Shown here: positions 6,768 through 15,730 of the stretch, one piece after another | How the letters are laid out: the number at the start of each line of letters is the position of its first letter | Position numbering within the stretch: position 1 is the stretch's first letter | From: a virus | Reading direction: 5' to 3' (one strand) | IMG/VR virus record: IMGVR_UViG_3300023179_000026 | Span: 62,001-126,000 of that record | DNA: 64,000 bases | Made by a program: the position numbers and the translations under genes | Notes under the pieces: generated by a model | Told to the model about the DNA's origin: nothing | Database searches by the model: none | What the model saw: only the letters and a program-made list of their open reading frames with translations

Positions 6768-9488
6768 TCACTCAAAAGAAAACAATGAGTCAAATGTATT
6801 GTTGATATTGGTATTACGTTCTAAATCCCAACCTAAGACACCAAGTAAATTGTCAATCTTTTTATCCACCAATGTATATTCCATGTCACGATCATCAAAT
6901 GGCAAATCTATAAACCATTGTGGTAATCGTAGTTCATCTGTTGGATACGCCACACTTGTAAAACCTAATGCATTATTTCGTAATTTACATACAATAATTT
7001 TAGCACCGTTTGTTATTTTAGTACTATAATTATCATGATTAAGTTGTCTTAAAAAATTCCAATTGATTGAGGCACGAACATGACCTGGCATGTTTACTTT
7101 GTTATCTTTACTGCGATTTAATTTTTCTTCATACAATGTAAGCTTGTTTACTGCTTTAGGACTACCTTTGTTCCAACTTGGCATTGCACGTAGCTTATGT
7201 TTGAATGCTACAATCTTTTCAATAATATTTTCACGTGTAGAACCACTAAGTACATCTTCTAATACACTAAACAAAAATTCTTGTACAAATTTTGGTGTAT
7301 CAGCACGTTTCAAATCTAATCCCATGGCTTTAATTTTACCAAGCTTGCCATCCTTATCTAATCGTTTTCCTTCTTTATCATAGATATTCACCGCATAACG
7401 TTTCTTAGTAATAAACAACCCACGATCAGCAACCAACTCTCGCCCCGCTTTAATAATAGCACCATTGTTTTTTGGACAATGAAATGTATTGTACATAAAC
7501 TGTGGGAAACTATTATTCACTGTATTGCCAAGTTCGTCATAAATCATAATTGCGTGTTCTTTGCTCCAACTTTTGGCAAGTTCTACATCCTTTGACCATA
7601 TAGGCCATCCACTGAAATAGCATGAGTCAGTATCACCATATACAATGGCTTCACCTGTATGATCATAATTTCCTGTAATCAATTCATTTAAATAAGCACT
7701 CATATGTTTAACAATTTGTCTACCTGTTAAAGTAACACTTTGTCCAATACGAATGTCATAAAAACGACAATGTACATTTAACAATGCACCATATGCTGAA
7801 TTCAACAGAATTTTGCGTACTAATTGTCGTTTATCATAAAACTCAGCTTCTTCAGGGGTTTTAGCTTCTTTTAATTGTTTTTGAATTTGTTTACGTTCAT
7901 TATACCATCTCGTCAACAACCCAGGTATCACCCCCTCAGACTCATAGGTAAATATTGTACCATTAGCACTGAGCATCCATGGTTTACCACTATTAAAAAT
8001 TAATTCATGAATTTCAGCAGCACTTCCAACATCATGCCCACCTTTTTCCCAATCAATAGTTATAGTGGTTTCACGTTCTTTATTCATTACTGCGTTATAT
8101 TCTAATGAACCAAATAATCCTTCCCATAGGATAGGACCCATTTCACCTTCTACTTCTTCGTTTTCACTAACATTGCGATTCTTTTTCTTATCACGTGCTA
8201 ACTTTTGACTTTTATCATATAAGTATTTTTCAGTAGCTGTTTGACGTAATTGACCAATAATTGTTTCAGGTGCCATGTTTAATGCACGAATAACAGATGG
8301 ATAAAGCGAGTTCAAATCAACTGCAGCTATCCACTCGTGTATACCTTTTTTAGGAAAGGCAACATATGCACCTGCTGCCTTAGTTTCATCATCAGTTTCA
8401 CGTTTGATTTTGTCAGGTATGATTAACCCACGTGAATGTGCTTCATTAATCACAGCTTGTTCAATCATAGCAACACTGCCCATTACAGTAGGTAACAATA
8501 CTGTATTTTGATGTGCAATACTATTTGCTAAATCTAAAAATTTAAGCTTGTCGTGTATCTTAAATAACAACATTGTATCTTGTCTATTGTATTCAATAAA
8601 CGTTTTCCAATCATTGTTATACAGTTGGTCAAGCGTACCTTCATAGGGTGTTTTCTTTTCACCCACTTCCATTTCACCAATATAGTCTAATTTATAACTA
8701 TGTCGTTGTTCATAATTATACTTTTTGTATAATTCAAGATAATCCATATGAATACGACCAACTAAATCATATGTAACTTGTTTTTGGTCAAACTGTACGA
8801 ATTCACGTTGTCTAGGGTATTGGTTTAACAAACAAAAACGCATGGTATCTTCTTTAGACAAAACTTTAGTAACACGATTGACTAAGTATGGTATATCGTA
8901 ACCACTACTGTTCCATCCTGTCAAAACGTCTGCGTCTTGAATCAGTTCTAAAAATGCATCCAACATATCTGCTTCGTTATCAAATACCATAATATTTTCA
9001 AACGATTGTGTAATATTATTGATTTCTTCTTTTGATAATCCTTTTGGTGGAACACATAATGTGATTAGTGAGGTAATCCAATCAAGATACAGCGAAATTG
9101 AATTTACTGCGTTAAATGGATCATTAGGTGGAGCAAATCCATATTCAGGATCAAAGTTTACCTCAATATCAAAAAAACATGTATGTAGTTTAGGTGGAGG
9201 TATATCCAAATAATGATCAGCTAAACAACGAAAAACAGGATTAATGTCACTTTCGTATGTTTTCTTTTTGTTTATGAGGCGTAATTCTTTTTGAAATTCT
9301 GCACGTTTTGATGTAGTAAATTTAGTAAGTGGTTCACCGTCTACCCCACGATACTTACCTTTAGGGTCAGGATAATAAACTACATATTTTGCTTTATGTT
9401 CTTGGTAAACACGGTTAGCTTTTTCATCACGTTCAACGATGAATATAATATCTTTATCACGATCTAGTATTGCGTCAACATAACTCAT
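6768..9488 (-). CDS. 43: family B DNA polymerase with 3'-5' exonuclease (gp43-like)
   Basis: This is the replicative polymerase, 906 residues (T4 gp43: 898). The exonuclease motifs in order are FFDIEVNF (Exo I, D and E), TGWNSSGYDIPYL (Exo II) and YNRQDTMLL (Exo III). The polymerase motifs are AAVDLNSLYPSVI (motif A), KILLNSAYGALL (motif B) and IVYGDTDSCYF (motif C, catalytic DTD). The C-terminus ends in a hydrophobic tail (NNTFDSLFSFE), as expected for a clamp-interacting peptide. The gene is uninterrupted, with no intron or intein. It lies directly upstream of the clamp and follows a small 2OG-oxygenase-like gene. Confidence 0.97.
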   Translation of the reverse strand: MSYVDAILDRDKDIIFIVERDEKANRVYQEHKAKYVVYYPDPKGKYRGVDGEPLTKFTTSKRAEFQKELRLINKKKTYESDINPVFRCLADHYLDIPPPKLHTCFFDIEVNFDPEYGFAPPNDPFNAVNSISLYLDWITSLITLCVPPKGLSKEEINNITQSFENIMVFDNEADMLDAFLELIQDADVLTGWNSSGYDIPYLVNRVTKVLSKEDTMRFCLLNQYPRQREFVQFDQKQVTYDLVGRIHMDYLELYKKYNYEQRHSYKLDYIGEMEVGEKKTPYEGTLDQLYNNDWKTFIEYNRQDTMLLFKIHDKLKFLDLANSIAHQNTVLLPTVMGSVAMIEQAVINEAHSRGLIIPDKIKRETDDETKAAGAYVAFPKKGIHEWIAAVDLNSLYPSVIRALNMAPETIIGQLRQTATEKYLYDKSQKLARDKKKNRNVSENEEVEGEMGPILWEGLFGSLEYNAVMNKERETTITIDWEKGGHDVGSAAEIHELIFNSGKPWMLSANGTIFTYESEGVIPGLLTRWYNERKQIQKQLKEAKTPEEAEFYDKRQLVRKILLNSAYGALLNVHCRFYDIRIGQSVTLTGRQIVKHMSAYLNELITGNYDHTGEAIVYGDTDSCYFSGWPIWSKDVELAKSWSKEHAIMIYDELGNTVNNSFPQFMYNTFHCPKNNGAIIKAGRELVADRGLFITKKRYAVNIYDKEGKRLDKDGKLGKIKAMGLDLKRADTPKFVQEFLFSVLEDVLSGSTRENIIEKIVAFKHKLRAMPSWNKGSPKAVNKLTLYEEKLNRSKDNKVNMPGHVRASINWNFLRQLNHDNYSTKITNGAKIIVCKLRNNALGFTSVAYPTDELRLPQWFIDLPFDDRDMEYTLVDKKIDNLLGVLGWDLERNTNINNTFDSLFSFE

Positions 9489-9491
9489 AAA

Positions 9492-9917
9492 TTAAGCATT
9501 ATAAAGGAAATTACCTGATACACTTATTCTAGTACCATTAGAACTATAAAATGGATGAACAGAGTGGTTAAGACAAGAAGGAAAGATTAAACATTTATAT
9601 ATCATATTTTTATCAATTTGAATTTGGAACATTCCTAGACTGCCAAGTGGATCTGCATAATTAAAAATAAATGAGCCACCTAAGTTCCTTTTTGCAAAAC
9701 GCCCTGGGTTTAATTGTAGTTCTTCTTCTATATTATATGGCACTTCTAAATATATTACAAATGAAACTAGTCCTGAATGATTATGTATAGGATTAACCTC
9801 ATATTTTTTTTGAAAATTTACCCAACTATTACCAAGTTGTAATTCGTGATTATTCATATTTACAGTATGATAAGAATATAAATTTGTATAATCTACATAA
9901 CTATAAACGTATGGCAA
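9492..9917 (-). CDS. 2OG-Fe(II) oxygenase-like protein, short N-terminus, probable TTG start
   Basis: The C-terminal core resembles the phage 2OG-Fe(II) oxygenase family: IHNHSGLVSFVIYLEVP, then FIFNYADP, then CLIFPSCLNHSVHP and RISVSGNFLY. This gives an HNHS-type first ligand region, a distal His, and an Arg for the 2OG carboxylate. At 141 residues it lacks the usual N-terminal 50-70 residues. There is no ATG: TTG at 9917 is the first usual start codon, and the frame stays open upstream only into the preceding gene (an ATT at 9953). It is therefore either a minimal enzyme, one with an unusual start, or an eroded copy. It sits between the polymerase and a 64-residue unknown. Confidence 0.6.
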   Translation of the reverse strand: MPYVYSYVDYTNLYSYHTVNMNNHELQLGNSWVNFQKKYEVNPIHNHSGLVSFVIYLEVPYNIEEELQLNPGRFAKRNLGGSFIFNYADPLGSLGMFQIQIDKNMIYKCLIFPSCLNHSVHPFYSSNGTRISVSGNFLYNA

Positions 9918-9928
9918 TAATAGATTGT

Positions 9929-10123
9929 TTAAATAATTATGACTTTTTTTAATTTATATTCACATTCAATTTGTCCTGCTAATGCGTGATTAGCAGGGTC
10001 ATATTTGGATGGATATATTTTAATTTCATTGATTTCTTCAATGATTGGAATAAGATCATTTTGTGTTAATTCTATTTCATAATAACCAAGAGTAAATATT
10101 GTTTTAAATTTTATAGAATTCAT
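9929..10123 (-). CDS. small hypothetical protein, 64 aa
   Basis: It starts MNSIKFKTIF and ends in a basic-hydrophobic tail, KKVIII. It is beta-rich with a central acidic turn and has no known motif. It begins directly after the stop of the DsbA-like gene and is followed within 12 bases by the oxygenase-like gene, so it is part of the same transcript. Confidence 0.55.
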   Translation of the reverse strand: MNSIKFKTIFTLGYYEIELTQNDLIPIIEEINEIKIYPSKYDPANHALAGQIECEYKLKKVIII

Positions 10124-10381
10124 TTACATTGTTTTACCAACTGTAATTAAAATATTTTCCAATAGCTCGTGATCTTGACGTGCTTTACCTAATTCAGCCT
10201 TGTGTGCAATACGAATAGCTTTTTTAAGTACTGCTGCTTTAATATTCATTTCTTCTGCAATAGCTTTAACAGTATCACCCAAACCACTTTGTAGTGTATC
10301 GACCTCATGTAGCACTTGGCAACCTTCAGTAATTAAATGGGTAAGTTTTGCTTTTTGTTCTGCGGAAAATGTAACACTCAT
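10124..10381 (-). CDS. dsbA: DsbA-like double-stranded DNA-binding protein
   Basis: The start at 10381 (MSVTFSAEQK) is chosen because AAAGGAG lies 7 bases upstream. This gives 85 residues, close to T4 DsbA (89). The protein is all helical. Its text (LTHLITEGCQVLHEVDTL, then GLGDTVKAIAEEMNI and LKKAIRIAHKA) matches the small dsDNA-binding late-transcription accessory protein as I remember it from marine T4-like phages. In T4, DsbA binds near late promoters and modulates late RNA synthesis. It lies upstream of the polymerase block on the same strand. The family call rests on remembered pattern only. Confidence 0.65.
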   Translation of the reverse strand: MSVTFSAEQKAKLTHLITEGCQVLHEVDTLQSGLGDTVKAIAEEMNIKAAVLKKAIRIAHKAELGKARQDHELLENILITVGKTM

Positions 10382-10453
10382 GTATAACTCCTTTGAGAAA
10401 GTACTTAGTGTACACGGTAATTGCAATAAATCAATCTTTTTTGGATAATCAAC

Positions 10454-10977
10454 CTATGCAAACAACTCTTTCAATCTTGGCATGACTGAATTTAAATTAG
10501 TATATAACAATCCAATACCACCTGCTTGGTTAAATGCATCAATTTTTTTAGGTGTGTCATCAATAAGGACAGCAGGTTGATGACCATAGTTAGCATATTT
10601 CCATTTGTTAGGTTCAAAAATGGCTTTTTAGCTACTTCCCATCCTAAATTACTAGCTAACCAATCACGTTTACCTATTTCACTTGCTTTACGACTGTTTT
10701 TAGGATCTACGCCATCGCTGCGTAGCGGTGCACTTAATATGCGCCAATCAATTCGTTTATTGTCCAACCATTCTATCAATCGCATACCATCAACCATAGG
10801 TGGTAAAGAAGCAAAAAAATCTTTAACAGCATTAGGTCCCAACTTTCGTAGGTTATTTACCCTGCTTTCTGTATCAGCACCATCATAATTTAAGATAGCC
10901 TTATTAAAATCAGCTAACACACCATCCATATCAACAAAAACAAATGGTTTGGCTTTCGACACTTCAAAAATTTTCAT
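10454..10977 (-). CDS. HAD-superfamily phosphatase-like protein, interrupted by a one-base frameshift
   Basis: Residues 13-21 (FVFVDMDGVLADF) are HAD motif I with the nucleophile Asp. After WEVAKKPF the zero frame turns into non-HAD sequence and stops at 10492. Shifting frame at the A5 run (plus strand 10616-10620) restores 53 more residues. These include a textbook motif IV (PAVLIDDTPKKIDAFNQAGG) and a natural end (PRLKELFA) at 10454. One base appears to be missing from the homopolymer, by sequencing error, mutation or, less likely, frameshifting. The family dephosphorylates small phosphometabolites or nucleotides. The N-terminus MKIFEVSKA loosely resembles the putative capsid-targeting leaders nearby. 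It overlaps the upstream 142-codon gene by ATGA. Confidence 0.75.
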
Positions 10978-11390
10978 ACTCTACAATTCCCTATAACCTT
11001 AGTAATGGTTGTAAATTCACGTGCAATACGCTCATAAAACATTTCAGGTGGGCGTTCACTATAAGTACGATAACCCAAAGCAAGTTGACCCATGTCAACA
11101 TAATAGGATAAACTAGGCCAACGTTTTCTGTTGAGTTTTAACCCATCAATAAGTATACATTCTTCTGCTAGTCTTGTCAATGTAGCTTTTTTTGTTTCAC
11201 CCTCAGTGTTCATTGCTTCCATCAATTTTATGGCAATAGGTTCGTTATTCAGGTGTGGATTTTCCATATGTCTTGCAAACATGTGTACAGTAAATGCTTC
11301 AATTTCAGGGTCTAAATTGACACATGCAGCAGCTTCGGCGGCAATAATTACCTCGTAGCTATGCTTGACATAGGTCATCCAATGTTGCAT
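10974..11390 (-). CDS. hypothetical protein, about 138 aa
   Basis: The ATG at 11390 (MQHWMTYVKH) directly follows the stop of the GP88-like gene. A TTG four codons upstream is an alternative. The protein is mostly helical and Ala-rich (HSYEVIIAAEAAACVNLDP), with a Cys in LAEECILIDGLKLN. I recognise no family. It ends in an ATGA overlap with the HAD gene, so the two are coupled. Confidence 0.6.
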   Translation of the reverse strand: MQHWMTYVKHSYEVIIAAEAAACVNLDPEIEAFTVHMFARHMENPHLNNEPIAIKLMEAMNTEGETKKATLTRLAEECILIDGLKLNRKRWPSLSYYVDMGQLALGYRTYSERPPEMFYERIAREFTTITKVIGNCRV

Positions 11391-11391
11391 A

Positions 11392-12636
11392 TTAGTGTTC
11401 AAGTAATAGAGTTATAATTACATCATTACGGTTAGCACTATCGTCTCCATCGCCTGGGACTACGACAACGTTCCAATATGGTTCGCCATTTGATTTTACA
11501 CCATCTTTAAATGTCATCATTTGGTCATAGGTAATAATCGTATTTGGTTTAATACCATATTTTTGGGCAGCACGTTGTTTAAATGTTTCCCACGCTTCAG
11601 CATTTTTCCAACGCAATTTATTATTTGCATCACGTCCCATCAAATCAGTAAACATTTCACGGTCTACAATTTCACTACGTTTGACTTCTTGACCTGTTTG
11701 TTTTTTATAGATATCAACTTTTTTGTATTCACCTGATTTAGCACCCATAGAAAAATTAATTCTAAAGTTTTGTGGACGCTGACTTGTTGCTACATCGCCC
11801 ATTTTAGTATAGGCGTAAAATTGTACGTCAGGAAACTTTCTAGCTACATCATACGCCAAGTTTAAATATTCAGGGCTAAAGAAATCACCCGCATCATGCC
11901 AACGAATAATAACTTGTGTACCCTTTTTCTGATATTTTTCCCTAGCTGATTCAATTTCACTTTCAAGCATTGCTTTCCATCCATCAGGATCATTTAATAG
12001 AAAGTTTAATGACCTAGATCCTGCTTCAGATGGTGGGGCATATTGCACATAACCACCCTTCATAGCATAACATACTTGGACGCATTTACCTGCGCCTGGG
12101 CAGGTGTTGACTACTACAAATTTTTGTCTATCTTCATCAACTGCTAAACCAACTAATGCAGGTAATCCAATGTTAAAAAATATACTACTGCTTCCATCAC
12201 TATGTTGCATTTTTTCATTTTGTTTAAGCAACTTTTTAGGACGTTGCATAACAGATGCCATTAGTTTTGGTAAATCATATAATTGATTATTTCCATCAAC
12301 AATAGGTACTGTTCCACTATGAATATATGGGCGTATTAACTTATCTTGTTTAAATCGTTTGTAAATGTCATATTCCTCACCTGACATTTTTCCAAGCTGT
12401 TTTTTACTTGGTCTACGATACTTTTTTTGTAATTCAGGACTAAGTTTTCTACGAAGATAATCAGTTAACTCATCTTCAGGATAATCACGGCGTGGCGCAC
12501 CCAAAAATTTTTCAGCTTCATCTAATTCTTGTTCATCTTGAACAAACTGTTGCAACGACATAATTTGTACTCCTGAGGCTGCGCCTGGGAAATCAGACTT
12601 TAATGCATTTTCAAATAATAGTTCGCTAATTTTCAT
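11392..12636 (-). CDS. GP88-like protein with a capsid-targeting-like N-terminus
   Basis: The 414-residue protein contains a cysteine motif, NTCPGAGKCVQVCYAMKGG, followed by RWHDAGDFFSPEYLNLAYDV and FYAYTKMGD. This combination matches my memory of the phage 'gene product 88' family, whose biochemical role is unknown. The C-x6-C-x3-C spacing could bind metal or an Fe-S cluster (inference). The first residues (MKISELLFE, then NA) resemble the T4 capsid-targeting sequence, so the protein may be packaged in the head and cleaved after FE. Residues 45-110 are strongly basic. A late-promoter-like AATAAATA lies 20 bases upstream, with AAAGG before the ATG. Confidence 0.7.
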   Translation of the reverse strand: MKISELLFENALKSDFPGAASGVQIMSLQQFVQDEQELDEAEKFLGAPRRDYPEDELTDYLRRKLSPELQKKYRRPSKKQLGKMSGEEYDIYKRFKQDKLIRPYIHSGTVPIVDGNNQLYDLPKLMASVMQRPKKLLKQNEKMQHSDGSSSIFFNIGLPALVGLAVDEDRQKFVVVNTCPGAGKCVQVCYAMKGGYVQYAPPSEAGSRSLNFLLNDPDGWKAMLESEIESAREKYQKKGTQVIIRWHDAGDFFSPEYLNLAYDVARKFPDVQFYAYTKMGDVATSQRPQNFRINFSMGAKSGEYKKVDIYKKQTGQEVKRSEIVDREMFTDLMGRDANNKLRWKNAEAWETFKQRAAQKYGIKPNTIITYDQMMTFKDGVKSNGEPYWNVVVVPGDGDDSANRNDVIITLLLEH

Positions 12637-12655
12637 AGTAAAAATACCTTTACAG

Positions 12656-12663
12656 TATTTATT
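12656..12663 (-). promoter_or_regulatory. late-promoter-like motif for the GP88-like gene
   Basis: The minus strand reads AATAAATAC here, matching the T4-type late consensus TATAAATA in seven of eight positions. It sits 20 bases upstream of the ATG at 12636 and just inside the intergenic gap. Confidence 0.5.
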
Positions 12664-12668
12664 ATAAA

Positions 12669-13370
12669 TTAACCAAATCCAAACATACCATAATGTTTGG
12701 ACATAGCATATGGAGCAATGAATACTTTACCCCCAATTTTTCTCCATTCAGTACAAAAATGATAATCTTCAGATAACAAATTTACATCAATACTTGTTTG
12801 AAAAAATGCATATATAGTTCTTCCTGTATATTCATTCCAATTTCCAATATAGGTAGGCGTATGTGAGGCAAGTTTTTGAAAAACTTTTCGTTTAATTAAC
12901 ATATAACCTGTACCTGCATGAAGTACTTCTTTAAGCTTATTAGATTCAATGTCAATTTTTGGACTTTCATGATCTACGGGATTAAAGATATACCATGTAC
13001 TACAAAGAGATAATTTGTCAGTTGGGCAACCATTTTTAACTGCATTTTCTACCCATTCCCAATTAATCATTTTAGACGGGTAAATTCCACATATTAAGTC
13101 AACATTCTCTTGTAACATACGAATAACATCAGGTGGATTAATAATTATATCAGCGTCAAGGAATAATAAATGAGTACAATCGGATACCATAAAATCATTG
13201 ACAAAATTATCTCTTGCACGTGTAATTAACGATTGGTCATACATAAAATGGTATTCAAAATGCCATTTTTTCTTTCTAAATTCTTCAACTAATTTTATAA
13301 CGGAGTCAGCGAATAACCCGTGACATTGACCACCATACATCGGTGTGGCTAGAAAAACTCTTGGTTTCAT
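12669..13370 (-). CDS. GT-A-like glycosyltransferase family protein (copy 1)
   Basis: The 233-residue protein begins RVFLATPMYGGQCHGLFADS and carries HLLFLDADIII, a D-x-D motif typical of GT-A glycosyltransferases that bind a nucleotide-sugar through a metal ion. It also has ITRARDNFVNDF after the first strand, and CGIYPSK and HAGTGYMLIKRKVF later. The protein at 19739-20728 shares the same ordered motifs, so the two are paralogues. A GGAG site precedes the ATG. It may glycosylate DNA, a host surface structure or a virion protein. The donor and acceptor are unknown. Neighbours are the GP88-like and triple ADP-ribosyltransferase genes. Confidence 0.75.
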   Translation of the reverse strand: MKPRVFLATPMYGGQCHGLFADSVIKLVEEFRKKKWHFEYHFMYDQSLITRARDNFVNDFMVSDCTHLLFLDADIIINPPDVIRMLQENVDLICGIYPSKMINWEWVENAVKNGCPTDKLSLCSTWYIFNPVDHESPKIDIESNKLKEVLHAGTGYMLIKRKVFQKLASHTPTYIGNWNEYTGRTIYAFFQTSIDVNLLSEDYHFCTEWRKIGGKVFIAPYAMSKHYGMFGFG

Positions 13371-13426
13371 TATTACTCCACGTAAGTATGCTTATTTACG
13401 TGATTCAAAATTATAATTAAATTTTG

Positions 13427-15730
13427 TTAGGATGAGCCAAAAAACTTATTCATCAAAGCTTTTTGTTTTTTAGGTTTTGCTCCAAGTACAGGACTAATAT
13501 TAGCTACCTTGTCAGTGCCACTTAAATATTTTGGGTTACGTTTGTCCTCTTTAGTATAACGTGGGTCTTTAGGATCATACTCAGTACCAAACGCACTCTT
13601 AACTTGTGACGAATTGAATATGATATAAGACATATCTATATAGTCAGCTTGTTTTTGCAAATACTGATGCGCTTCTTGCTCAGCTTCTTCAGGTGTATCA
13701 CCTTCACCAATAGGTAAAGTAGGCATAACATTATCAGGTAAATATGCTACGTACTTTGATCCTTCTTTTTTAATCGTAAAATTAATGCGCTCATCAGGTC
13801 GCAATGTTCGCTTACCTTCATTAGTATTACGATATTGTATACCATCATATCCCGCATCAAACAATGAACGTGCTAATTCAGCATAGATTGTTGCTTTACA
13901 ATCATCCCAATCCATGTCACGATCTCTACGAATTGCATCAAGTTCGTTATATTCTTTTTGGTTAATAATCTTTTTCTTAAATAAAAAATTCATAACTTGA
14001 CGTAAATGTTCTTCATCAGGACCAAATATGTCAGGCATCGTAAATGGGTTAGTAATCTTTAAATAAACAGGAATTACACGTGCTCCACTATATTTGGCAA
14101 ACTCATTAGCTGCTTCACGATTGCCAAAATGTATACCAAAATCACGATATAAATTTTTAAACGTTGAAAAATCATTAGATGTACCATGATATACAATCAT
14201 AGGAGCACCATTGGTATCAACTACTTTACTATTGCCAAACCACGCTCTTAAATTTTCCTCACGACCTTCTTCTAGTTCTTTTAGAAAACTCATTGACTCT
14301 TTGTTAATATTAGGATTAGTTGGGTTAAATTCACCTGTATTAAATACTGATTTAATTTGTGTATTATCAAATGCAACAATCTCTCTAATATCACCTATCT
14401 TAGCCCTACCCTGAAATATTATGCCATCATATCCTTCACTTTGTAATTGTTTCTTATATTGTATTGCTTTACTCATAGGCCATTTGTTCTCAATTTCATC
14501 AATCAATGATAACGGTTCAACTTTTGGCTTTTGTATGGACAAATATACAGGCATGATAACAGCATCGTCTTTGTCAAAACCACGTCCTGCATAACGTTCA
14601 GCATAAGATGGGTCATCCGTAAAAAAATGCCCTAGATGTTTTTGTGCCGTGTTAAATTTGGGATAGTTTTTTAATTTTCTGCCTTTCTGAAACACACTGA
14701 AGTCTCTATCAGTACCATGATAAACTCGTAATGGCTTACCACTTGCATCTACAATTTTACTATTTTTAAACCAATTTTTAAAATTTTCTTCAGATTTTAT
14801 ATCAATATTTGTTGCACTTTTAAGTTTAAGTTTAGGTTTTTTCTCTGCAGGTCTAGGTGTGTCAAAATCCACATCAATAACGTCAACTTTTTCTTCTTTA
14901 GTAATATCAGGTTCATCCCTACCAAATGTACCAACATTATATATAGACTTGATTTGATATTGTTCAAATGGGCGATAAGTTAAAATAATGGGTGTACCCT
15001 CAGCACCAAGTTCTAACTCTTTTCCATCACGTGGTTCATATTTCTGTGCACCTGCTTCAAAAACATCTTTTAAAATGACCCCATCATATCCCATACCTTG
15101 TAGGTAACTTACAATATCTTCACTATCTGCAATAGTATATGTATCTATAACCGTATTGTCTAGTGCATCCTCAATCGAACTAATATCGTCTGCTTCACCC
15201 CATGTGTCAATTTGATCGGAAAGGTCACGAAATCCTTTTATTCTAAAACCATCATCATCATAAGCATTAATTTCAAATCTTGCGCCTGTTTTGTATATGA
15301 TTTCATCTAAATCATATATCATATAGGACACATCTCTCCAACCTAGTTTTTTACGTCCACCATCAGGTACATTTAGATCGCTAGGCACCGTATTAATAAA
15401 ATCTATTAATGATATTGTTTCGTTATAACGGGTAAGGTCTAATGGTTTAACAATACGTAAATATGCTGCGATTACAGTAGAACCACTACCATATTGTCTT
15501 GTATCTAAATGTCTAGCATATACACTAGCTGCTGCAGGGTCATTCGTAAATGATGGTACTGCACGACCTTGTGTTAATTTAAATTCTGTGGCAGTAGGTC
15601 GCTTACGTGTACCACGATATACAACAAGTGGGTTGCCATTACTATCAACCACTTTACTATTACCAAACCAACTACGAAATGCTTTTGTCTCTCTAGCCTT
15701 TTGGTACTCTAATAACTGCCCAATTTTCAT
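13427..15730 (-). CDS. triple ADP-ribosyltransferase-like (ART-PolyVal type) protein, candidate injected effector
   Basis: The 767-residue protein has three copies of one module. Each opens with W-F-x-N-S-K-[VI]-V-D-x-x-G-x-P-x-x-V-Y-[RH]-G-T (near residues 21, 320 and 497). Each then has an A-x-x-[FY]A segment, a strand such as IPVYLKITNP, a GYDGI/V strand (near 214, 433 and 627), and QIKS[IV][YF]NxG or QVKSAFG. This is the ART-PolyVal fold found in phage polyvalent proteins, related to NAD-dependent ADP-ribosyltransferases. Module 1 has YRGT where modules 2 and 3 have YHGT. Module 3 holds an insertion near 650-690. The leader MKIGQLLEYQKA suggests head packaging, as for T4 Alt. It overlaps the Dps start by ATGA. 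Activity and targets are inferred only. Confidence 0.8.
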   Translation of the reverse strand: MKIGQLLEYQKARETKAFRSWFGNSKVVDSNGNPLVVYRGTRKRPTATEFKLTQGRAVPSFTNDPAAASVYARHLDTRQYGSGSTVIAAYLRIVKPLDLTRYNETISLIDFINTVPSDLNVPDGGRKKLGWRDVSYMIYDLDEIIYKTGARFEINAYDDDGFRIKGFRDLSDQIDTWGEADDISSIEDALDNTVIDTYTIADSEDIVSYLQGMGYDGVILKDVFEAGAQKYEPRDGKELELGAEGTPIILTYRPFEQYQIKSIYNVGTFGRDEPDITKEEKVDVIDVDFDTPRPAEKKPKLKLKSATNIDIKSEENFKNWFKNSKIVDASGKPLRVYHGTDRDFSVFQKGRKLKNYPKFNTAQKHLGHFFTDDPSYAERYAGRGFDKDDAVIMPVYLSIQKPKVEPLSLIDEIENKWPMSKAIQYKKQLQSEGYDGIIFQGRAKIGDIREIVAFDNTQIKSVFNTGEFNPTNPNINKESMSFLKELEEGREENLRAWFGNSKVVDTNGAPMIVYHGTSNDFSTFKNLYRDFGIHFGNREAANEFAKYSGARVIPVYLKITNPFTMPDIFGPDEEHLRQVMNFLFKKKIINQKEYNELDAIRRDRDMDWDDCKATIYAELARSLFDAGYDGIQYRNTNEGKRTLRPDERINFTIKKEGSKYVAYLPDNVMPTLPIGEGDTPEEAEQEAHQYLQKQADYIDMSYIIFNSSQVKSAFGTEYDPKDPRYTKEDKRNPKYLSGTDKVANISPVLGAKPKKQKALMNKFFGSS

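Noticed and set aside
10610-10625. Programmed -1 ribosomal frameshift in the HAD gene
   Set aside because: The sequence lacks a canonical X-XXY-YYZ heptamer in the zero frame and I see no clear downstream pseudoknot. An indel in the homopolymer is simpler.
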